The position numbers and the translations under genes were made by a program. A DNA stretch of 64,000 nucleotides, taken from contig NZ_ANFM02000035.1 of the NCBI RefSeq assembly GCF_000333895.2, forward strand, positions 1-64,000. The letters run 5' to 3'. Every line of letters starts with the position of its first letter. Within the stretch, counting starts at the first letter, position 1. Of this stretch, positions 55,537-63,726 are shown piece after piece. This stretch comes from Grimontia indica. Lineage in GTDB: Bacteria > Pseudomonadota > Gammaproteobacteria > Enterobacterales > Vibrionaceae. The notes beneath the pieces are model-generated. The model did not search any database. It worked only from the letters and a program-made list of their open reading frames with translations, and was not told the DNA's origin.

Positions 55537-56451
55537 TTGATACTTTATCTGAACGCCTTTCTGGTGTGCTTGAATACTGCGTTTTGGTCAGTGCTAATCT
55601 GTTGTTTTGCCCTGATCAAAATGTTGTTACCCATTCCTGCTTTGCAAAGGGGGATCACCCGTCTTTGTAACGGCATGATGTGGGCGTGGGCAACCGGAAA
55701 CCATAAGCTTCTGAACCTGACCTCTAACGTGGAATGGGATATTCAGGGCGGAGAGACCCTGAGAAAAGATGGCTGGTATCTGCTTATCTGCAATCATCTT
55801 AGCTGGACTGACATCGTGGTGATTTTTTCGGTATTCAGAAACCGTATTCCGATGGCGAAGTTTTTCTTAAAACAGCAGCTTTTGTACGTTCCGTTTCTTG
55901 GCATGGCTTGCTGGGCAGTGGATATGCCATTCATGAAGCGCTATTCACGTCAGTACCTGTTAAAACATCCGGAAAAGCGCGGCAGCGATCTGGAAACTAC
56001 CCGTAAATCTTGCGAGCGTTTTCGCCACACCCCAACCACTGTGGTCAACTTTGTTGAAGGTACCCGCTTCACCGATGAAAAGAAGCGTCAGACGCGATCG
56101 CCGTATAACAACCTACTGCCTCCTAAAACTGGCGGCATTGCTTACACCTTGGGTGCAATGGGCGATCAATTTGATGCCATCATTAATGTCACGGTGGCGT
56201 ATCCGGATAACCGCCATTTGCCTTTTAAAGATTTGCTCAGTGGGAAGATGGAAAAGATTGTGGTGCGTATCGACACACTGCCCGTGGACGACAACGTTAA
56301 AGGTGATTACTTCAATGACAAGGCCTTTAAGCGCCGTTTCCATCAGTGGCTGAATGACGTTTGGGAAGAGAAAGACGACAGGCTGGATGGTATTTATGGC
56401 CACACGCAGCCAGACGTCGATATCGTCGAGCGAGAGAAAACGGCGGTTTAA
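55537..56451 (+). CDS. yihG: 1-acyl-sn-glycerol-3-phosphate acyltransferase-like protein YihG
   Basis: A 304-residue inner-membrane acyltransferase of the PlsC superfamily. An N-terminal hydrophobic segment (about 5-30) is followed by the catalytic HX4D motif in CNHLSWTDIVV (about 87-97), FLKQQLLYVPFLGMACWAVDMPFMKRYSR and the FVEGTRF block. It matches E. coli YihG closely (310). The start is TTG at 55537, since an in-frame stop lies 24 bases upstream and no ATG or GTG is available. It is near dsbA and srkA, as in E. coli. Confidence 0.92.
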   Translation: MILYLNAFLVCLNTAFWSVLICCFALIKMLLPIPALQRGITRLCNGMMWAWATGNHKLLNLTSNVEWDIQGGETLRKDGWYLLICNHLSWTDIVVIFSVFRNRIPMAKFFLKQQLLYVPFLGMACWAVDMPFMKRYSRQYLLKHPEKRGSDLETTRKSCERFRHTPTTVVNFVEGTRFTDEKKRQTRSPYNNLLPPKTGGIAYTLGAMGDQFDAIINVTVAYPDNRHLPFKDLLSGKMEKIVVRIDTLPVDDNVKGDYFNDKAFKRRFHQWLNDVWEEKDDRLDGIYGHTQPDVDIVEREKTAV

Positions 56452-56463
56452 ATCATAGATAAC

Positions 56464-56490
56464 AAAAAAGGGCCTGATGGCCCTTTCTTC
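56464..56490. terminator. terminator between yihG and dsbA
   Basis: The stem AAAGGGCC / GGCCCTTT with loop TGAT is flanked by A-rich and T-rich runs, placed between convergent genes. Confidence 0.82.
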
Positions 56491-56518
56491 ATGTTGCTAG
56501 GGTCTGTTGACCTTTGGC

Positions 56519-57121
56519 TTACTGGGTCAGCAGGAAGTTAACCAGCGCGAAGTAATCTTCTTTGGTCTTCACGGTTTTTGGTGTCACGTGGTATTTGCCG
56601 TTCACAATCAGTGCTGGCACGCCACGAAGGCCCGAATCCTGGAAGGCTTTATCAAAGCGGTTTGCCATACCATTTGCAGCAAAGCTGTTGAAAGTGCCGT
56701 CAAACTTCTCAGCGTCTACACCTTCATCGATAAACATCTGGCGCAGCTCTTCTTCATTGCGTGGTGGCTTTTGCATCAGGTGGATACGGTTGAAAATCAC
56801 CGGCACCATCTTGTCTTCTACATCCAGCATCACAGCCGTCGCATAGGCTTTGCTCAACGCTTTGCCCATGTTGCCGCCCATAAAGGACACATGGTTTTTG
56901 GTGAAGTTGGCATTGTCCGGGATGTTCTTTTTTAGCTCCTGCATCAGCGGTTCGCTTTTAAAGCAGTGTGGGCAATAGAACGAGAAAAATTCAACCACAC
57001 TAGGTGTGTCGCTCTTTGGCAGGTCGAGTACCTGATAGTCTTCCCCTGCGTTAAAGCGCGCTGCCTGCGCCGAAAAGGCCAGCATTGCCGCTGCAGCTAC
57101 AGCCAACATTTTTTTCAACAT
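56519..57121 (-). CDS. dsbA: thiol:disulfide interchange protein DsbA
   Basis: A 200-residue periplasmic oxidase that forms disulfide bonds and is reoxidised by DsbB. A signal peptide (residues 1-20, cut after AQA) precedes a thioredoxin fold with the CPHC active site at residues 50-53 (FYCPHCFK) and the cis-Pro region [13 protein letters not shown]. coli and V. cholerae DsbA are of similar length (208, 200). It is 35 bp after srkA, so likely co-transcribed and stress-inducible. Confidence 0.97.
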   Translation of the reverse strand: MLKKMLAVAAAAMLAFSAQAARFNAGEDYQVLDLPKSDTPSVVEFFSFYCPHCFKSEPLMQELKKNIPDNANFTKNHVSFMGGNMGKALSKAYATAVMLDVEDKMVPVIFNRIHLMQKPPRNEEELRQMFIDEGVDAEKFDGTFNSFAANGMANRFDKAFQDSGLRGVPALIVNGKYHVTPKTVKTKEDYFALVNFLLTQ

Positions 57122-57156
57122 AACGTCTTTTCTCCCTGAGTGTTATTCATGGCTGC

Positions 57157-58143
57157 TTACCATTGAGGAGCCAGTGTGAGCGGTGGTTCTTCAAGGGCGG
57201 CCAATTGTTCTTTAAAGGCGAGTACCTGATTTTCCCAGTATTTTGCCTCAGCAAACCATGGGAATGCACGCGGAAATGCCGGATCTTCCCAGCGTTTTGC
57301 CAGCCATGCCATGTAATGCACCATTCTCAGACCGCGTAATGGTTCAATAAGTTGCAACTCATTGGTGGGAAAATCGTGAAATTCTGAATATGCCTCGGAA
57401 ATCGTATCAAGCTGTGCGAGCTGATCGTGTCGGTCCCCGTTGAGCAGCATCCAGATATCCTGAATCGCAGGACCATTCCTGGCATCATCCAAGTCCACAA
57501 ACATAGGGCCATCACGCCAGAGAATGTTGCTGGGGTGACAGTCACCGTGCAACCGCAGAGTGCTCACATCCGGATTCCAGCGCTCCTTTAATACGCTGAT
57601 CAGGCGGTCCAGATCTGCAAAGAAGGCATTTTCGAGATGCATTGGGATGAAGCTTGAATTTTCCAGCGCTTTACGCGGCGCGAAGAGGTATTCATCCAGA
57701 CCAATAGTCGGGCGGTGCACAAAGAGTTTACTGGCGCCAACCTTATGGATACGACCTAAAAAGCGGCCCACCATTTCAAGCTGGTCCCAATTGTCCACTT
57801 CGAACGTTCGGCCGCCGACACTTGGGAAAACCGCAAACTGGTAGCCTTCGAAGTTAAACAAGGTTTCCCCGTCAATTTTCATTGGTGCGGCGACTGGAAT
57901 TTCAGCCTGCTCGAGATCATCGGCAAAGGCGTGCTCCTCGAGGATTTGCTCTCGGCTCCAGCGCTGTGGACGGTAAAACTTGGTCACCAATCGACGGCGC
58001 TCTTCATCCTGAAACTGATAGACCCGGTTTTCGTAGCTGTTCAATGCCAGAAGGCCTGATTCCGGGCGAATGCCAACCGACTCCAATGCATTGAGCAAGG
58101 TGTCTGGCGTGAGATGTTCATAGCTAAATTGGGCGTCGCTCAT
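57157..58143 (-). CDS. srkA: stress response kinase SrkA (YihE)
   Basis: A 328-residue aminoglycoside-phosphotransferase-fold Ser/Thr kinase; in E. coli it protects against MazF-linked and Cpx-associated stress death. The catalytic loop is LHGDCHPSNILW (about 199-210) and the metal-binding Asp is in MFVDLDDARNGP. The N-terminal ENRVYQFQDEERRRLVTKFYRP includes the ATP-binding Lys region. Length equals E. coli SrkA (328). It is upstream of dsbA in the same direction, as in E. coli. Confidence 0.95.
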   Translation of the reverse strand: MSDAQFSYEHLTPDTLLNALESVGIRPESGLLALNSYENRVYQFQDEERRRLVTKFYRPQRWSREQILEEHAFADDLEQAEIPVAAPMKIDGETLFNFEGYQFAVFPSVGGRTFEVDNWDQLEMVGRFLGRIHKVGASKLFVHRPTIGLDEYLFAPRKALENSSFIPMHLENAFFADLDRLISVLKERWNPDVSTLRLHGDCHPSNILWRDGPMFVDLDDARNGPAIQDIWMLLNGDRHDQLAQLDTISEAYSEFHDFPTNELQLIEPLRGLRMVHYMAWLAKRWEDPAFPRAFPWFAEAKYWENQVLAFKEQLAALEEPPLTLAPQW

Positions 58144-58202
58144 AGGATTGGCTAGGTTAAGGTGTGTGGGTTGTGATGGTAGCAGAGTTTGCCGCCGAAG
58201 AT

Positions 58203-58236
58203 AAAAAACGGACGCTCAGGTGGCGTCCGTTTTTTC
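58203..58236 (-). terminator. ccoG terminator
   Basis: On the minus strand the stem ACGGACGC / GCGTCCGT with a 7-base loop is followed by a T run. It could also work on the plus strand. Confidence 0.85.
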
Positions 58237-58247
58237 GGGAAAGTGCG

Positions 58248-59675
58248 CTACATCTTACTGATAAAGCGGCTTTCTGTTTCTATTGTCTTCTTATCGTCCC
58301 CCGACTGGCGTTCCAACACGAAGGTGATATTGGCCACCGGCGCGCTCAGCTCATAAGGGTCAACCCCCAGGCTGATTGGCAGGGTAAAGATCTCTCCGGC
58401 GGTCAGGGTCACTTCCTGCTTGCCGTACCATTCCACACCATCCAGCCCTTTCACGGTCAGTGAATAGGTTTCCGGTGATTGGGTCTTGTTGAGAATTTTC
58501 AGGGTGTAGGTATTTTCAATCAGGCCATCACTGTTGGTTTTGAACAGCTGTGTGCGGTCACGGATAACGTCCAATCCCATTGGTTGCACCGCAGAGAAAA
58601 GCATCACAAACAGCCCCAGCATAGCCACCATCACAATCCCATAGCCAATCAGCTTAGGTCTGACGATATCGACTTTATGACCTTCGAGTTTGTGCTCGGT
58701 GGTATAGCTGATGAGGCCTTTGGCGTAGTTCATTTTGCTCATGGTCTCGTCACAGGCATCAATACAGGCACCACAGTTGATGCACTCATATTGCAGGCCA
58801 TCACGGATATCGATACCTGTCGGACACACCTGAACACACAGGTTACAGTCGATGCAGTCGCCCAACCCTTTCTCTTTTGGATCGACTTTGCGCGAACGTG
58901 GACCGCGCTTTTCACCGCGTTGGGTGTCGTAGCCCACGATAAAGGTGTCTTTATCGAACATAGCGGACTGGAAGCGTGCATAAGGACACATGTGAATACA
59001 CATGATAGAGCGCATCCAGCCAGCGTTTCCGTAAGTACAGACACTGAAAAACAGCACCCAGAAAGCGACCCAGAAACTGCTGTTGAAGGTAAAGAAATCA
59101 ATGAAGAGCTCTTTGACCGGCACAAAGTAGCCAACGAATGTGAGACCGGTGAGGAGTGCGACGGCAAACCAGCAGATATGTTTAGCCGTTTTTCGAAGGA
59201 ATAACTCTTTCGTGATTGGCAGCGAGTCCTGCTTCTTTCGTTTGTTGGCCGTACCTTCGAGCTTTTCCTCGAACCAGATGTAGATAAACGTCCAGACTGT
59301 TTGCGGGCAGAGATACCCACACCAGACCCGCCCTAAAAAGGTGGTGATAAAGAAAAGACCAAAGGCGGCGATCATAAATAGGGTGGCAAGCAGGGTCAGA
59401 TCCTGAGGCCAAAGGGTGGTGCCGAAGAAGTTGAATTGTTGTTTGCCAATATCAATCAGGATCGCCTGGCGGTCGCCATATGGGATCCATGGCGTCAGCA
59501 CGAACAACAGCATAAAGAACCAGCCCATTTTCTGGCGAAGCTTCTGGAATACCCCAGTCATTGCCCGCACGTAGATGCGGTTACCTGGGTTGAAACGATC
59601 GCCACTCGTTTTATGGGTTTTAGGGTTGTACTCTTTTGGGGTAACGTCTTTGACGTCAATTTTATCCTTGCTCAT
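58248..59675 (-). CDS. ccoG: cytochrome c oxidase accessory protein CcoG (FixG/RdxA)
   Basis: A 475-residue membrane iron-sulfur protein that supplies or reduces copper for assembly of cbb3-type oxidase. About five hydrophobic segments lie in residues 50-220 and 340-360. Two ferredoxin-type motifs follow one another: CIDCNLCVQVCPTG (about 259-272) and CINCGACIDACDETM. A membrane-side CGYLCPQTVW motif is near residue 120, and a C-terminal Ig-like domain occupies about 370-475. Length matches the family. It is not next to ccoNOPQ here. The upstream region has a palindrome and an FNR-like box. Confidence 0.95.
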   Translation of the reverse strand: MSKDKIDVKDVTPKEYNPKTHKTSGDRFNPGNRIYVRAMTGVFQKLRQKMGWFFMLLFVLTPWIPYGDRQAILIDIGKQQFNFFGTTLWPQDLTLLATLFMIAAFGLFFITTFLGRVWCGYLCPQTVWTFIYIWFEEKLEGTANKRKKQDSLPITKELFLRKTAKHICWFAVALLTGLTFVGYFVPVKELFIDFFTFNSSFWVAFWVLFFSVCTYGNAGWMRSIMCIHMCPYARFQSAMFDKDTFIVGYDTQRGEKRGPRSRKVDPKEKGLGDCIDCNLCVQVCPTGIDIRDGLQYECINCGACIDACDETMSKMNYAKGLISYTTEHKLEGHKVDIVRPKLIGYGIVMVAMLGLFVMLFSAVQPMGLDVIRDRTQLFKTNSDGLIENTYTLKILNKTQSPETYSLTVKGLDGVEWYGKQEVTLTAGEIFTLPISLGVDPYELSAPVANITFVLERQSGDDKKTIETESRFISKM

Positions 59676-59720
59676 GACACCTGCATTCCTTGGGTCAATC
59701 GGGATTTCCCGAACATTGCT

Positions 59721-59743
59721 GACACTGATACGTTGTCAGTGTC
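59721..59743. promoter_or_regulatory. perfect 8-bp inverted repeat upstream of ccoG
   Basis: GACACTGA (59721-59728) and TCAGTGTC (59736-59743) flank a 7-base spacer, 45 bp before the ccoG start. It would form a hairpin in the leader or act as an operator. Confidence 0.55.
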
Positions 59744-59767
59744 TTTCATCGATTAACACTCAACACT

Positions 59768-59781
59768 TTGATAGTTATCTA
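59768..59781 (-). promoter_or_regulatory. FNR-like box upstream of ccoG
   Basis: TTGATAGTTATCTA matches the FNR consensus TTGAT-N4-ATCAA except for one base. It lies about 95 bp before ccoG, consistent with low-oxygen control of oxidase assembly. Confidence 0.45.
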
Positions 59782-59904
59782 TCACTAACATAAATGATAG
59801 ACGTCAGATTATATCTGAGGAGGAAAGAGGAATTCTGTGCGTGTGGTGGGAAATTAACCGGACAATCACACTGTTGATGTGTAACAGCCTTTTGTTTTGA
59901 ATAT

Positions 59905-59932
59905 AAAAAAGCGAAGCCAGAAGCTTCGCCTT
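59905..59932 (-). terminator. minus-strand terminator beyond the palindromic element
   Basis: On the minus strand GCGAAGC / GCTTCGC with a 5-base loop is followed by TTTTTT. It is probably the original terminator of yihD, now separated from that gene by the inserted element at 59933-60198. Confidence 0.75.
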
Positions 59933-60198
59933 TATACCCAAACAACCTGACGATGCCGGATTCAGCGAGTTTGACTGGTGTTGTGATCGCGGCGTCCCTT
60001 TGTAGGTGTAGTCACCTCCATCAAAAAGGGACAACAAAGAGCACGACGGCAGTCAACTCGCCCGAAGGGAGGCCCTCAATACACTCACTTCATCGTTAAA
60101 TTCCACGGAAATAGAACGACTATTCCTCGCGAAATTTGCCTTGAATTGAATGCATTGAGGGCCTCTGAATGCGAGCATCTTCAGGTCGTTTGGGTATA
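59933..60198. repeat. 266-bp MITE-like element with nested palindromes
   Basis: Terminal inverted repeats of 24 bp (59933-59956 and 60175-60198) match at 22 positions and begin TATACCCAAAC. Inside are further paired arms: GCGAGT-type arms at 59965-59977 / 60050-60061 (one-base bulge), GTCCCTTT 59994-60001 / AAAGGGAC 60025-60032 with an inner AGGTG/CACCT hairpin, and AGGCCCTCAAT 60070-60080 / ATTGAGGGCCT 60154-60164. No coding capacity is seen. Size, terminal repeats and foldback structure fit a non-autonomous mobile element; similar TATACCCAAAC-ended repeats are, from memory, common in Vibrionaceae. Confidence 0.75.
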
Positions 60199-60219
60199 TA
60201 TCCGGTTTATTGCGCACTC

Positions 60220-60486
60220 TTAGCTGATAATGCCACGCGCACGCAAAATAGCGGTTTTGAAGTCGTTTTCACAGTCTTTTGCCAAGCCTGGGATCATTTC
60301 ATCTTTTTGGCTGTTACGCATTTTCAGATGATAAATCAGCACGTCATCGGTTAGATCTTCCAGCTTCCCTTCGTACCCGGCTTCTTCTGCCAATTTACTG
60401 ATCATTTGAAGCAGGTTCAGCTCAGGCTCTTTCTGCCACTCAGGATGAAGCAGTTCGATAAGTTCATTAACGCGATGACATTTCAT
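60220..60486 (-). CDS. yihD: YihD family protein (DUF1040)
   Basis: An 88-residue soluble protein of unknown function. [21 protein letters not shown] and [24 protein letters not shown], then [12 protein letters not shown], align with E. coli YihD (89). The start is the ATG at 60486, 9 bases after GGAG; a TTG five codons upstream would overlap that SD. In E. coli it lies next to the srkA-dsbA cluster, as it does roughly here. The downstream palindromic element begins only 22 bp after its stop. Confidence 0.93.
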   Translation of the reverse strand: MKCHRVNELIELLHPEWQKEPELNLLQMISKLAEEAGYEGKLEDLTDDVLIYHLKMRNSQKDEMIPGLAKDCENDFKTAILRARGIIS

Positions 60487-60589
60487 TTTTGATGACTCCA
60501 ACTGGCCGAATTTTGGCCTTACTTTTTATGTGACTTATCTGCTTACAGTACCAGATTCAGGCGGGCAGACCAATCACAGCAAGGGTCAA

Positions 60590-60769
60590 TTAAGCCGCTT
60601 CACCTTCTGGCATTTCAACCACGACAGGTGTTGGACGCACCAGAGTCAGGTCTGGAGTGCCATTCAGATTCGTGTTGGTTTTGCTTTTGAATGCTGGCGC
60701 AAAAAAATGTGCACGCATGCGTGATGGAGTGCGGGTAACACGTACAGGTCGAACAGTAACAGGGCGCAT
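60590..60769 (-). CDS. small ORF of 59 codons, unknown function
   Basis: An ATG-started frame of 59 residues in the yihD upstream region, not recognised as any family. The N terminus is arginine-rich (MRPVTVRPVRVTRTPSRMRA), the middle is polar (AFKSKTNTNLNGTPDL) and the end is acidic (VVVEMPEGEAA). A stop codon lies immediately before the ATG, fixing the start. GAGAA 7 bases upstream is a weak SD. No transmembrane segment or Cys. The same strand as yihD, 104 bp apart, would allow co-transcription. Whether it is translated is uncertain. Confidence 0.45.
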   Translation of the reverse strand: MRPVTVRPVRVTRTPSRMRAHFFAPAFKSKTNTNLNGTPDLTLVRPTPVVVEMPEGEAA

Positions 60770-60954
60770 TTAAGGTTCTCATTGGTTGCGCATCCATGAC
60801 GGGGTTCTCTTACAGAGTGACGTCAGGAATTCCAATGGCTGCTAGCCTTACTGCGTGTTCACTCTGGGGTTCGCGAAGTGCGAAATCGGGCGGATAATAA
60901 CAGGAAAAAATTGCCGAAAAAAGCAGCAGTGATAAAAATAATTCGCGCAGAAAA

Positions 60955-60977
60955 AAAGGCGGAGTAAACCCGCCTTT
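60955..60977 (-). terminator. terminator of the diguanylate cyclase gene
   Basis: On the minus strand AAAGGCGG / CCGCCTTT with a 7-base loop is followed by a T run. The 60770-60950 gap has no other recognisable gene. Confidence 0.85.
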
Positions 60978-60995
60978 ACAGTGAGTGTCTCGCCC

Positions 60996-62021
60996 TTATG
61001 TCACGGGCATGACACGGTTTCTACCCAAATTTTTGGCCTCGTATAATTGGGCGTCGGCACGGCTGATGAGGTTACGGATACTTTCGCCCTTTTCATATTC
61101 CGCTACGCCTATCGAAACTGAGATGGTATCGAGCTTCTTGCCGGTTTTCTTGTCCTTGATCGCCAGCTTGTCGATGGTAGCGCGTATGGTTTCCGCCACC
61201 CTACACCCGCCGCTGAGTGCACGGTTAGGCACCAGCAGGGCAAACTCTTCCCCGCCATAACGGTAAGCGTTGATACCGTCACGACAATAGTCGGACAACC
61301 GCTTGGCTGTCAGCTTCAATACCTGGTCGCCCATCAAGTGACCGTAGGTGTCGTTGAAGCTTTTGAAGTGGTCCAAATCGCACAGCAACAAACAGAAGCC
61401 TTTTGGTGGTGGTGAGGCAGCCAGCGAGTCTAATTCGGTATCAAAGGCGCGTCGGTTATACAGACTGGTGAGTGCATCGTGCAATGCATCTTCGTTAGCC
61501 TGCTGGAGCGTCTCTTTGAGTCTTGAAATCTCTTTTTGCGCCTCTGCCAGCTGGTTTTTGAAGAAATTCGTGGATTGACGCAACTCGTTGGAGCCTTTCA
61601 CCGCTTTCCTGACCACGGCGACGGTTTCTTCCATCGACAGGGTTTCCTCTCCGACGCGGGCAAGTTGCGAGAATGTTTTGTCCAAGGTGCTTTGGAAGGT
61701 CGCGGTGTCTTTCAACGTGTCTTCCATGGTGTTGCCCATCTCCAATGCCAAGGCTTGAAGCCCACGCTGGAATTCATCGACATCTTTGACTTTCTCATCT
61801 GCAACATGGGTATTGTACAACTCTTCGCTGAGCGTTGGGCTCAGTGTTCCTGTCTCTCTGATCGACTCATCAATTTTCTTGGCGAGCTCATTATCTGCGT
61901 TGGCCACATAGGTATACCAAAGGGCGTAATTCGGTGGCGTCGCAGGAACCTGGTACTTCATCAGAAGGGGGACAACTTTCTTCAAATATCCAGAACTTAG
62001 CGCAAAAATCTCTTTTGACAT
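60996..62021 (-). CDS. GGDEF-domain diguanylate cyclase
   Basis: About 341 residues, soluble. The N-terminal part (about 1-180) is helical with coiled-coil character (LAEAQKEISRLKETLQQANEDA). A complete GGDEF domain follows: DALTSLYNRRAFDTEL, CDLDHFKSFNDTYGHLMGDQVL and the catalytic YRYGGEEFALL. The autoinhibitory RxxD site upstream of GGEEF reads RDGI, so product inhibition is probably lost. An intact catalytic loop predicts c-di-GMP synthesis. The start at 62021 (MSKEIFALSSGY) has GGAG 12 bases upstream; an ATG at 62063 is possible. Confidence 0.9.
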   Translation of the reverse strand: MSKEIFALSSGYLKKVVPLLMKYQVPATPPNYALWYTYVANADNELAKKIDESIRETGTLSPTLSEELYNTHVADEKVKDVDEFQRGLQALALEMGNTMEDTLKDTATFQSTLDKTFSQLARVGEETLSMEETVAVVRKAVKGSNELRQSTNFFKNQLAEAQKEISRLKETLQQANEDALHDALTSLYNRRAFDTELDSLAASPPPKGFCLLLCDLDHFKSFNDTYGHLMGDQVLKLTAKRLSDYCRDGINAYRYGGEEFALLVPNRALSGGCRVAETIRATIDKLAIKDKKTGKKLDTISVSIGVAEYEKGESIRNLISRADAQLYEAKNLGRNRVMPVT

Positions 62022-62183
62022 GGCTGGCTTATTCTCCGTTATTTCACGAGGCAAGAACGCCATCGATTACCAGTCTTTTAATCTTAGACTGAATTTGACG
62101 CGTTGCTGTGACACCATGGTATTTGTTTTCTGTCTAGAATCGGTAGGCTGCCTATAAGCGCAAGAAAATGAGGATTGAAAAAC

Positions 62184-62972
62184 ATGGGATGGTTGAAAAA
62201 AACGTTGGCGAAAGTGGGGTTTGGCAGCGCAGAAGTCAGCGTTGAACTGGACGCCACAACCTTGATGCAGGGTGAGCAAACCAAGGTGTTGGTGACCGTC
62301 ATTGGCGGCGATGTTGCCCAACAGGTGGACGCGGTTGAACTGTCAGTTTGCTGCGACTACATGGGATGGGAAGAGCTCAGAACTCAAGGCGAACAAGGCA
62401 GAAAGAAACAACGTCGTCGTAAAACCCACGTTTTGGCAAAGTGGTCTCTCCCGGATGCGTTCACCACTGAGCCGGGTAAATCTCAGTGCTTTGAATCAAC
62501 CATGTGCCTTCCACTGAATGCGCCTTTGTCGATGGGTGACGGCAAAGTTTGGCTTGAAGTGAACCTCGATATTCCGATGGGCAAAGATACGTCATCGAAA
62601 ACTGAATTGACCGTGAAGCCGGATACTCAGCTAGATGCTGCGTTCTCGGCGTTTGAGAACGCAGGTTTCCGCATTGAAAAAGTGAAAAACGAGGAAGTCG
62701 AGCGCCAGCCTATGCCATTTGAACAGCAGTTCGAGTGGGCAGCTGTTTCGGAACCTTACCAATCTGTGTTCAGGGATATGGCGCTTGTGGCGACAAAATC
62801 TGAAGACGCCCTTCACCTTGTGATGACCTTTGGACGACAGGGTGAAGGTATTGGGGCGGCAGTAGGGCGATTTGTCGGTGCCAACAAGCTTTCCCGTGAG
62901 CTAACCGTCACAGGAAGCTCCGAGGAAGTCACAGCTGAGGTTAAAACGTTGCTAGAGCAAATCTCGCAATAA
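62184..62972 (+). CDS. Spo0M-like (sporulation control) protein
   Basis: About 262 residues of the SpoOM family, an arrestin-like fold. In Bacillus Spo0M affects sporulation entry and the cell surface; here the organism does not sporulate, so the role is unknown. Typical segments are FGSAEVSVELDATTLMQGEQTKVLVTVIGG near residue 15 and the C-terminal FGRQGEGIGAAVGRFVGANKLSREL. The start is the ATG at 62184, with GAGGA 9 bases upstream. It diverges from the diguanylate cyclase gene. Confidence 0.88.
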   Translation: MGWLKKTLAKVGFGSAEVSVELDATTLMQGEQTKVLVTVIGGDVAQQVDAVELSVCCDYMGWEELRTQGEQGRKKQRRRKTHVLAKWSLPDAFTTEPGKSQCFESTMCLPLNAPLSMGDGKVWLEVNLDIPMGKDTSSKTELTVKPDTQLDAAFSAFENAGFRIEKVKNEEVERQPMPFEQQFEWAAVSEPYQSVFRDMALVATKSEDALHLVMTFGRQGEGIGAAVGRFVGANKLSRELTVTGSSEEVTAEVKTLLEQISQ

Positions 62973-63055
62973 TTTAAGCTTACACGTGTACGCTTAAATG
63001 TGTCATACTCGCCGCTGGACCTCTCAAATGCGTTAGCAATTAAGGAGACTGTCGC

Positions 63056-63712
63056 ATGACAACAGCGGCTTCTGCGTCTCAATATTCGGTGAAAGAAGAA
63101 ATCGCCAGCAGCGTCAGCCATGGCCTGGGTGTGATTTTTGGCATCGTGGCTTTAGTCATGCTGCTCGTGAAAGCTGTCGGTGAGCATGCCGACGCGCTCA
63201 GTATTGCCAGCTACAGTGTGTATGGCGGTAGTATCATCCTGCTTTATCTGGCATCCACGCTCTACCATGCGATTCCCTTTGCCGGTGCGAAGCGCGCACT
63301 CAAAACGTTCGACCACTGCGCCATCTATCTGCTCATCGCAGGCACCTACACGCCTTTTATGCTGATAAGTCTCAGAACGCCGTTGGCAAACTGGGTGATG
63401 GCATTGATTTGGGGGATTGCACTGGTGGGGGTGATTTTGAAAATTGCCTTTGTTTACCGGTTTAAATCGCTGTCACTGGCGACCTATCTGGCGATGGGGT
63501 GGCTGTCTCTGGTGGTGGTTTATCAACTGGCGCAGGTGATGCCGACAGCCGGCATGGTATTGTTGGGCTTGGGCGGCTTAGTGTATTCGCTGGGCGTGAT
63601 TTTCTACGTGAAGCAAAGCATTCCTTACAACCATGCTATCTGGCATCTGTTTGTGCTGGGCGGCACGGTGCTGCACTTCCTTGCTATTTACTGGTACGTG
63701 CAGCCCGTATGA
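63056..63712 (+). CDS. hemolysin III / PAQR family membrane protein (TrhA-like)
   Basis: A 218-residue protein with seven transmembrane segments. The family metal-binding motifs are [11 protein letters not shown] near residue 19, [13 protein letters not shown] (about 62-74), [16 protein letters not shown] (about 86-101) and [21 protein letters not shown]. coli YqfA/TrhA (219) modulates membrane fatty-acid composition; haemolysin activity is only by family name. An AAGGAG SD precedes the ATG. It is convergent with the trkH-like gene on the right. Confidence 0.92.
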   Translation: MTTAASASQYSVKEEIASSVSHGLGVIFGIVALVMLLVKAVGEHADALSIASYSVYGGSIILLYLASTLYHAIPFAGAKRALKTFDHCAIYLLIAGTYTPFMLISLRTPLANWVMALIWGIALVGVILKIAFVYRFKSLSLATYLAMGWLSLVVVYQLAQVMPTAGMVLLGLGGLVYSLGVIFYVKQSIPYNHAIWHLFVLGGTVLHFLAIYWYVQPV

Positions 63713-63726
63713 GTGAGCTGGCGCGC

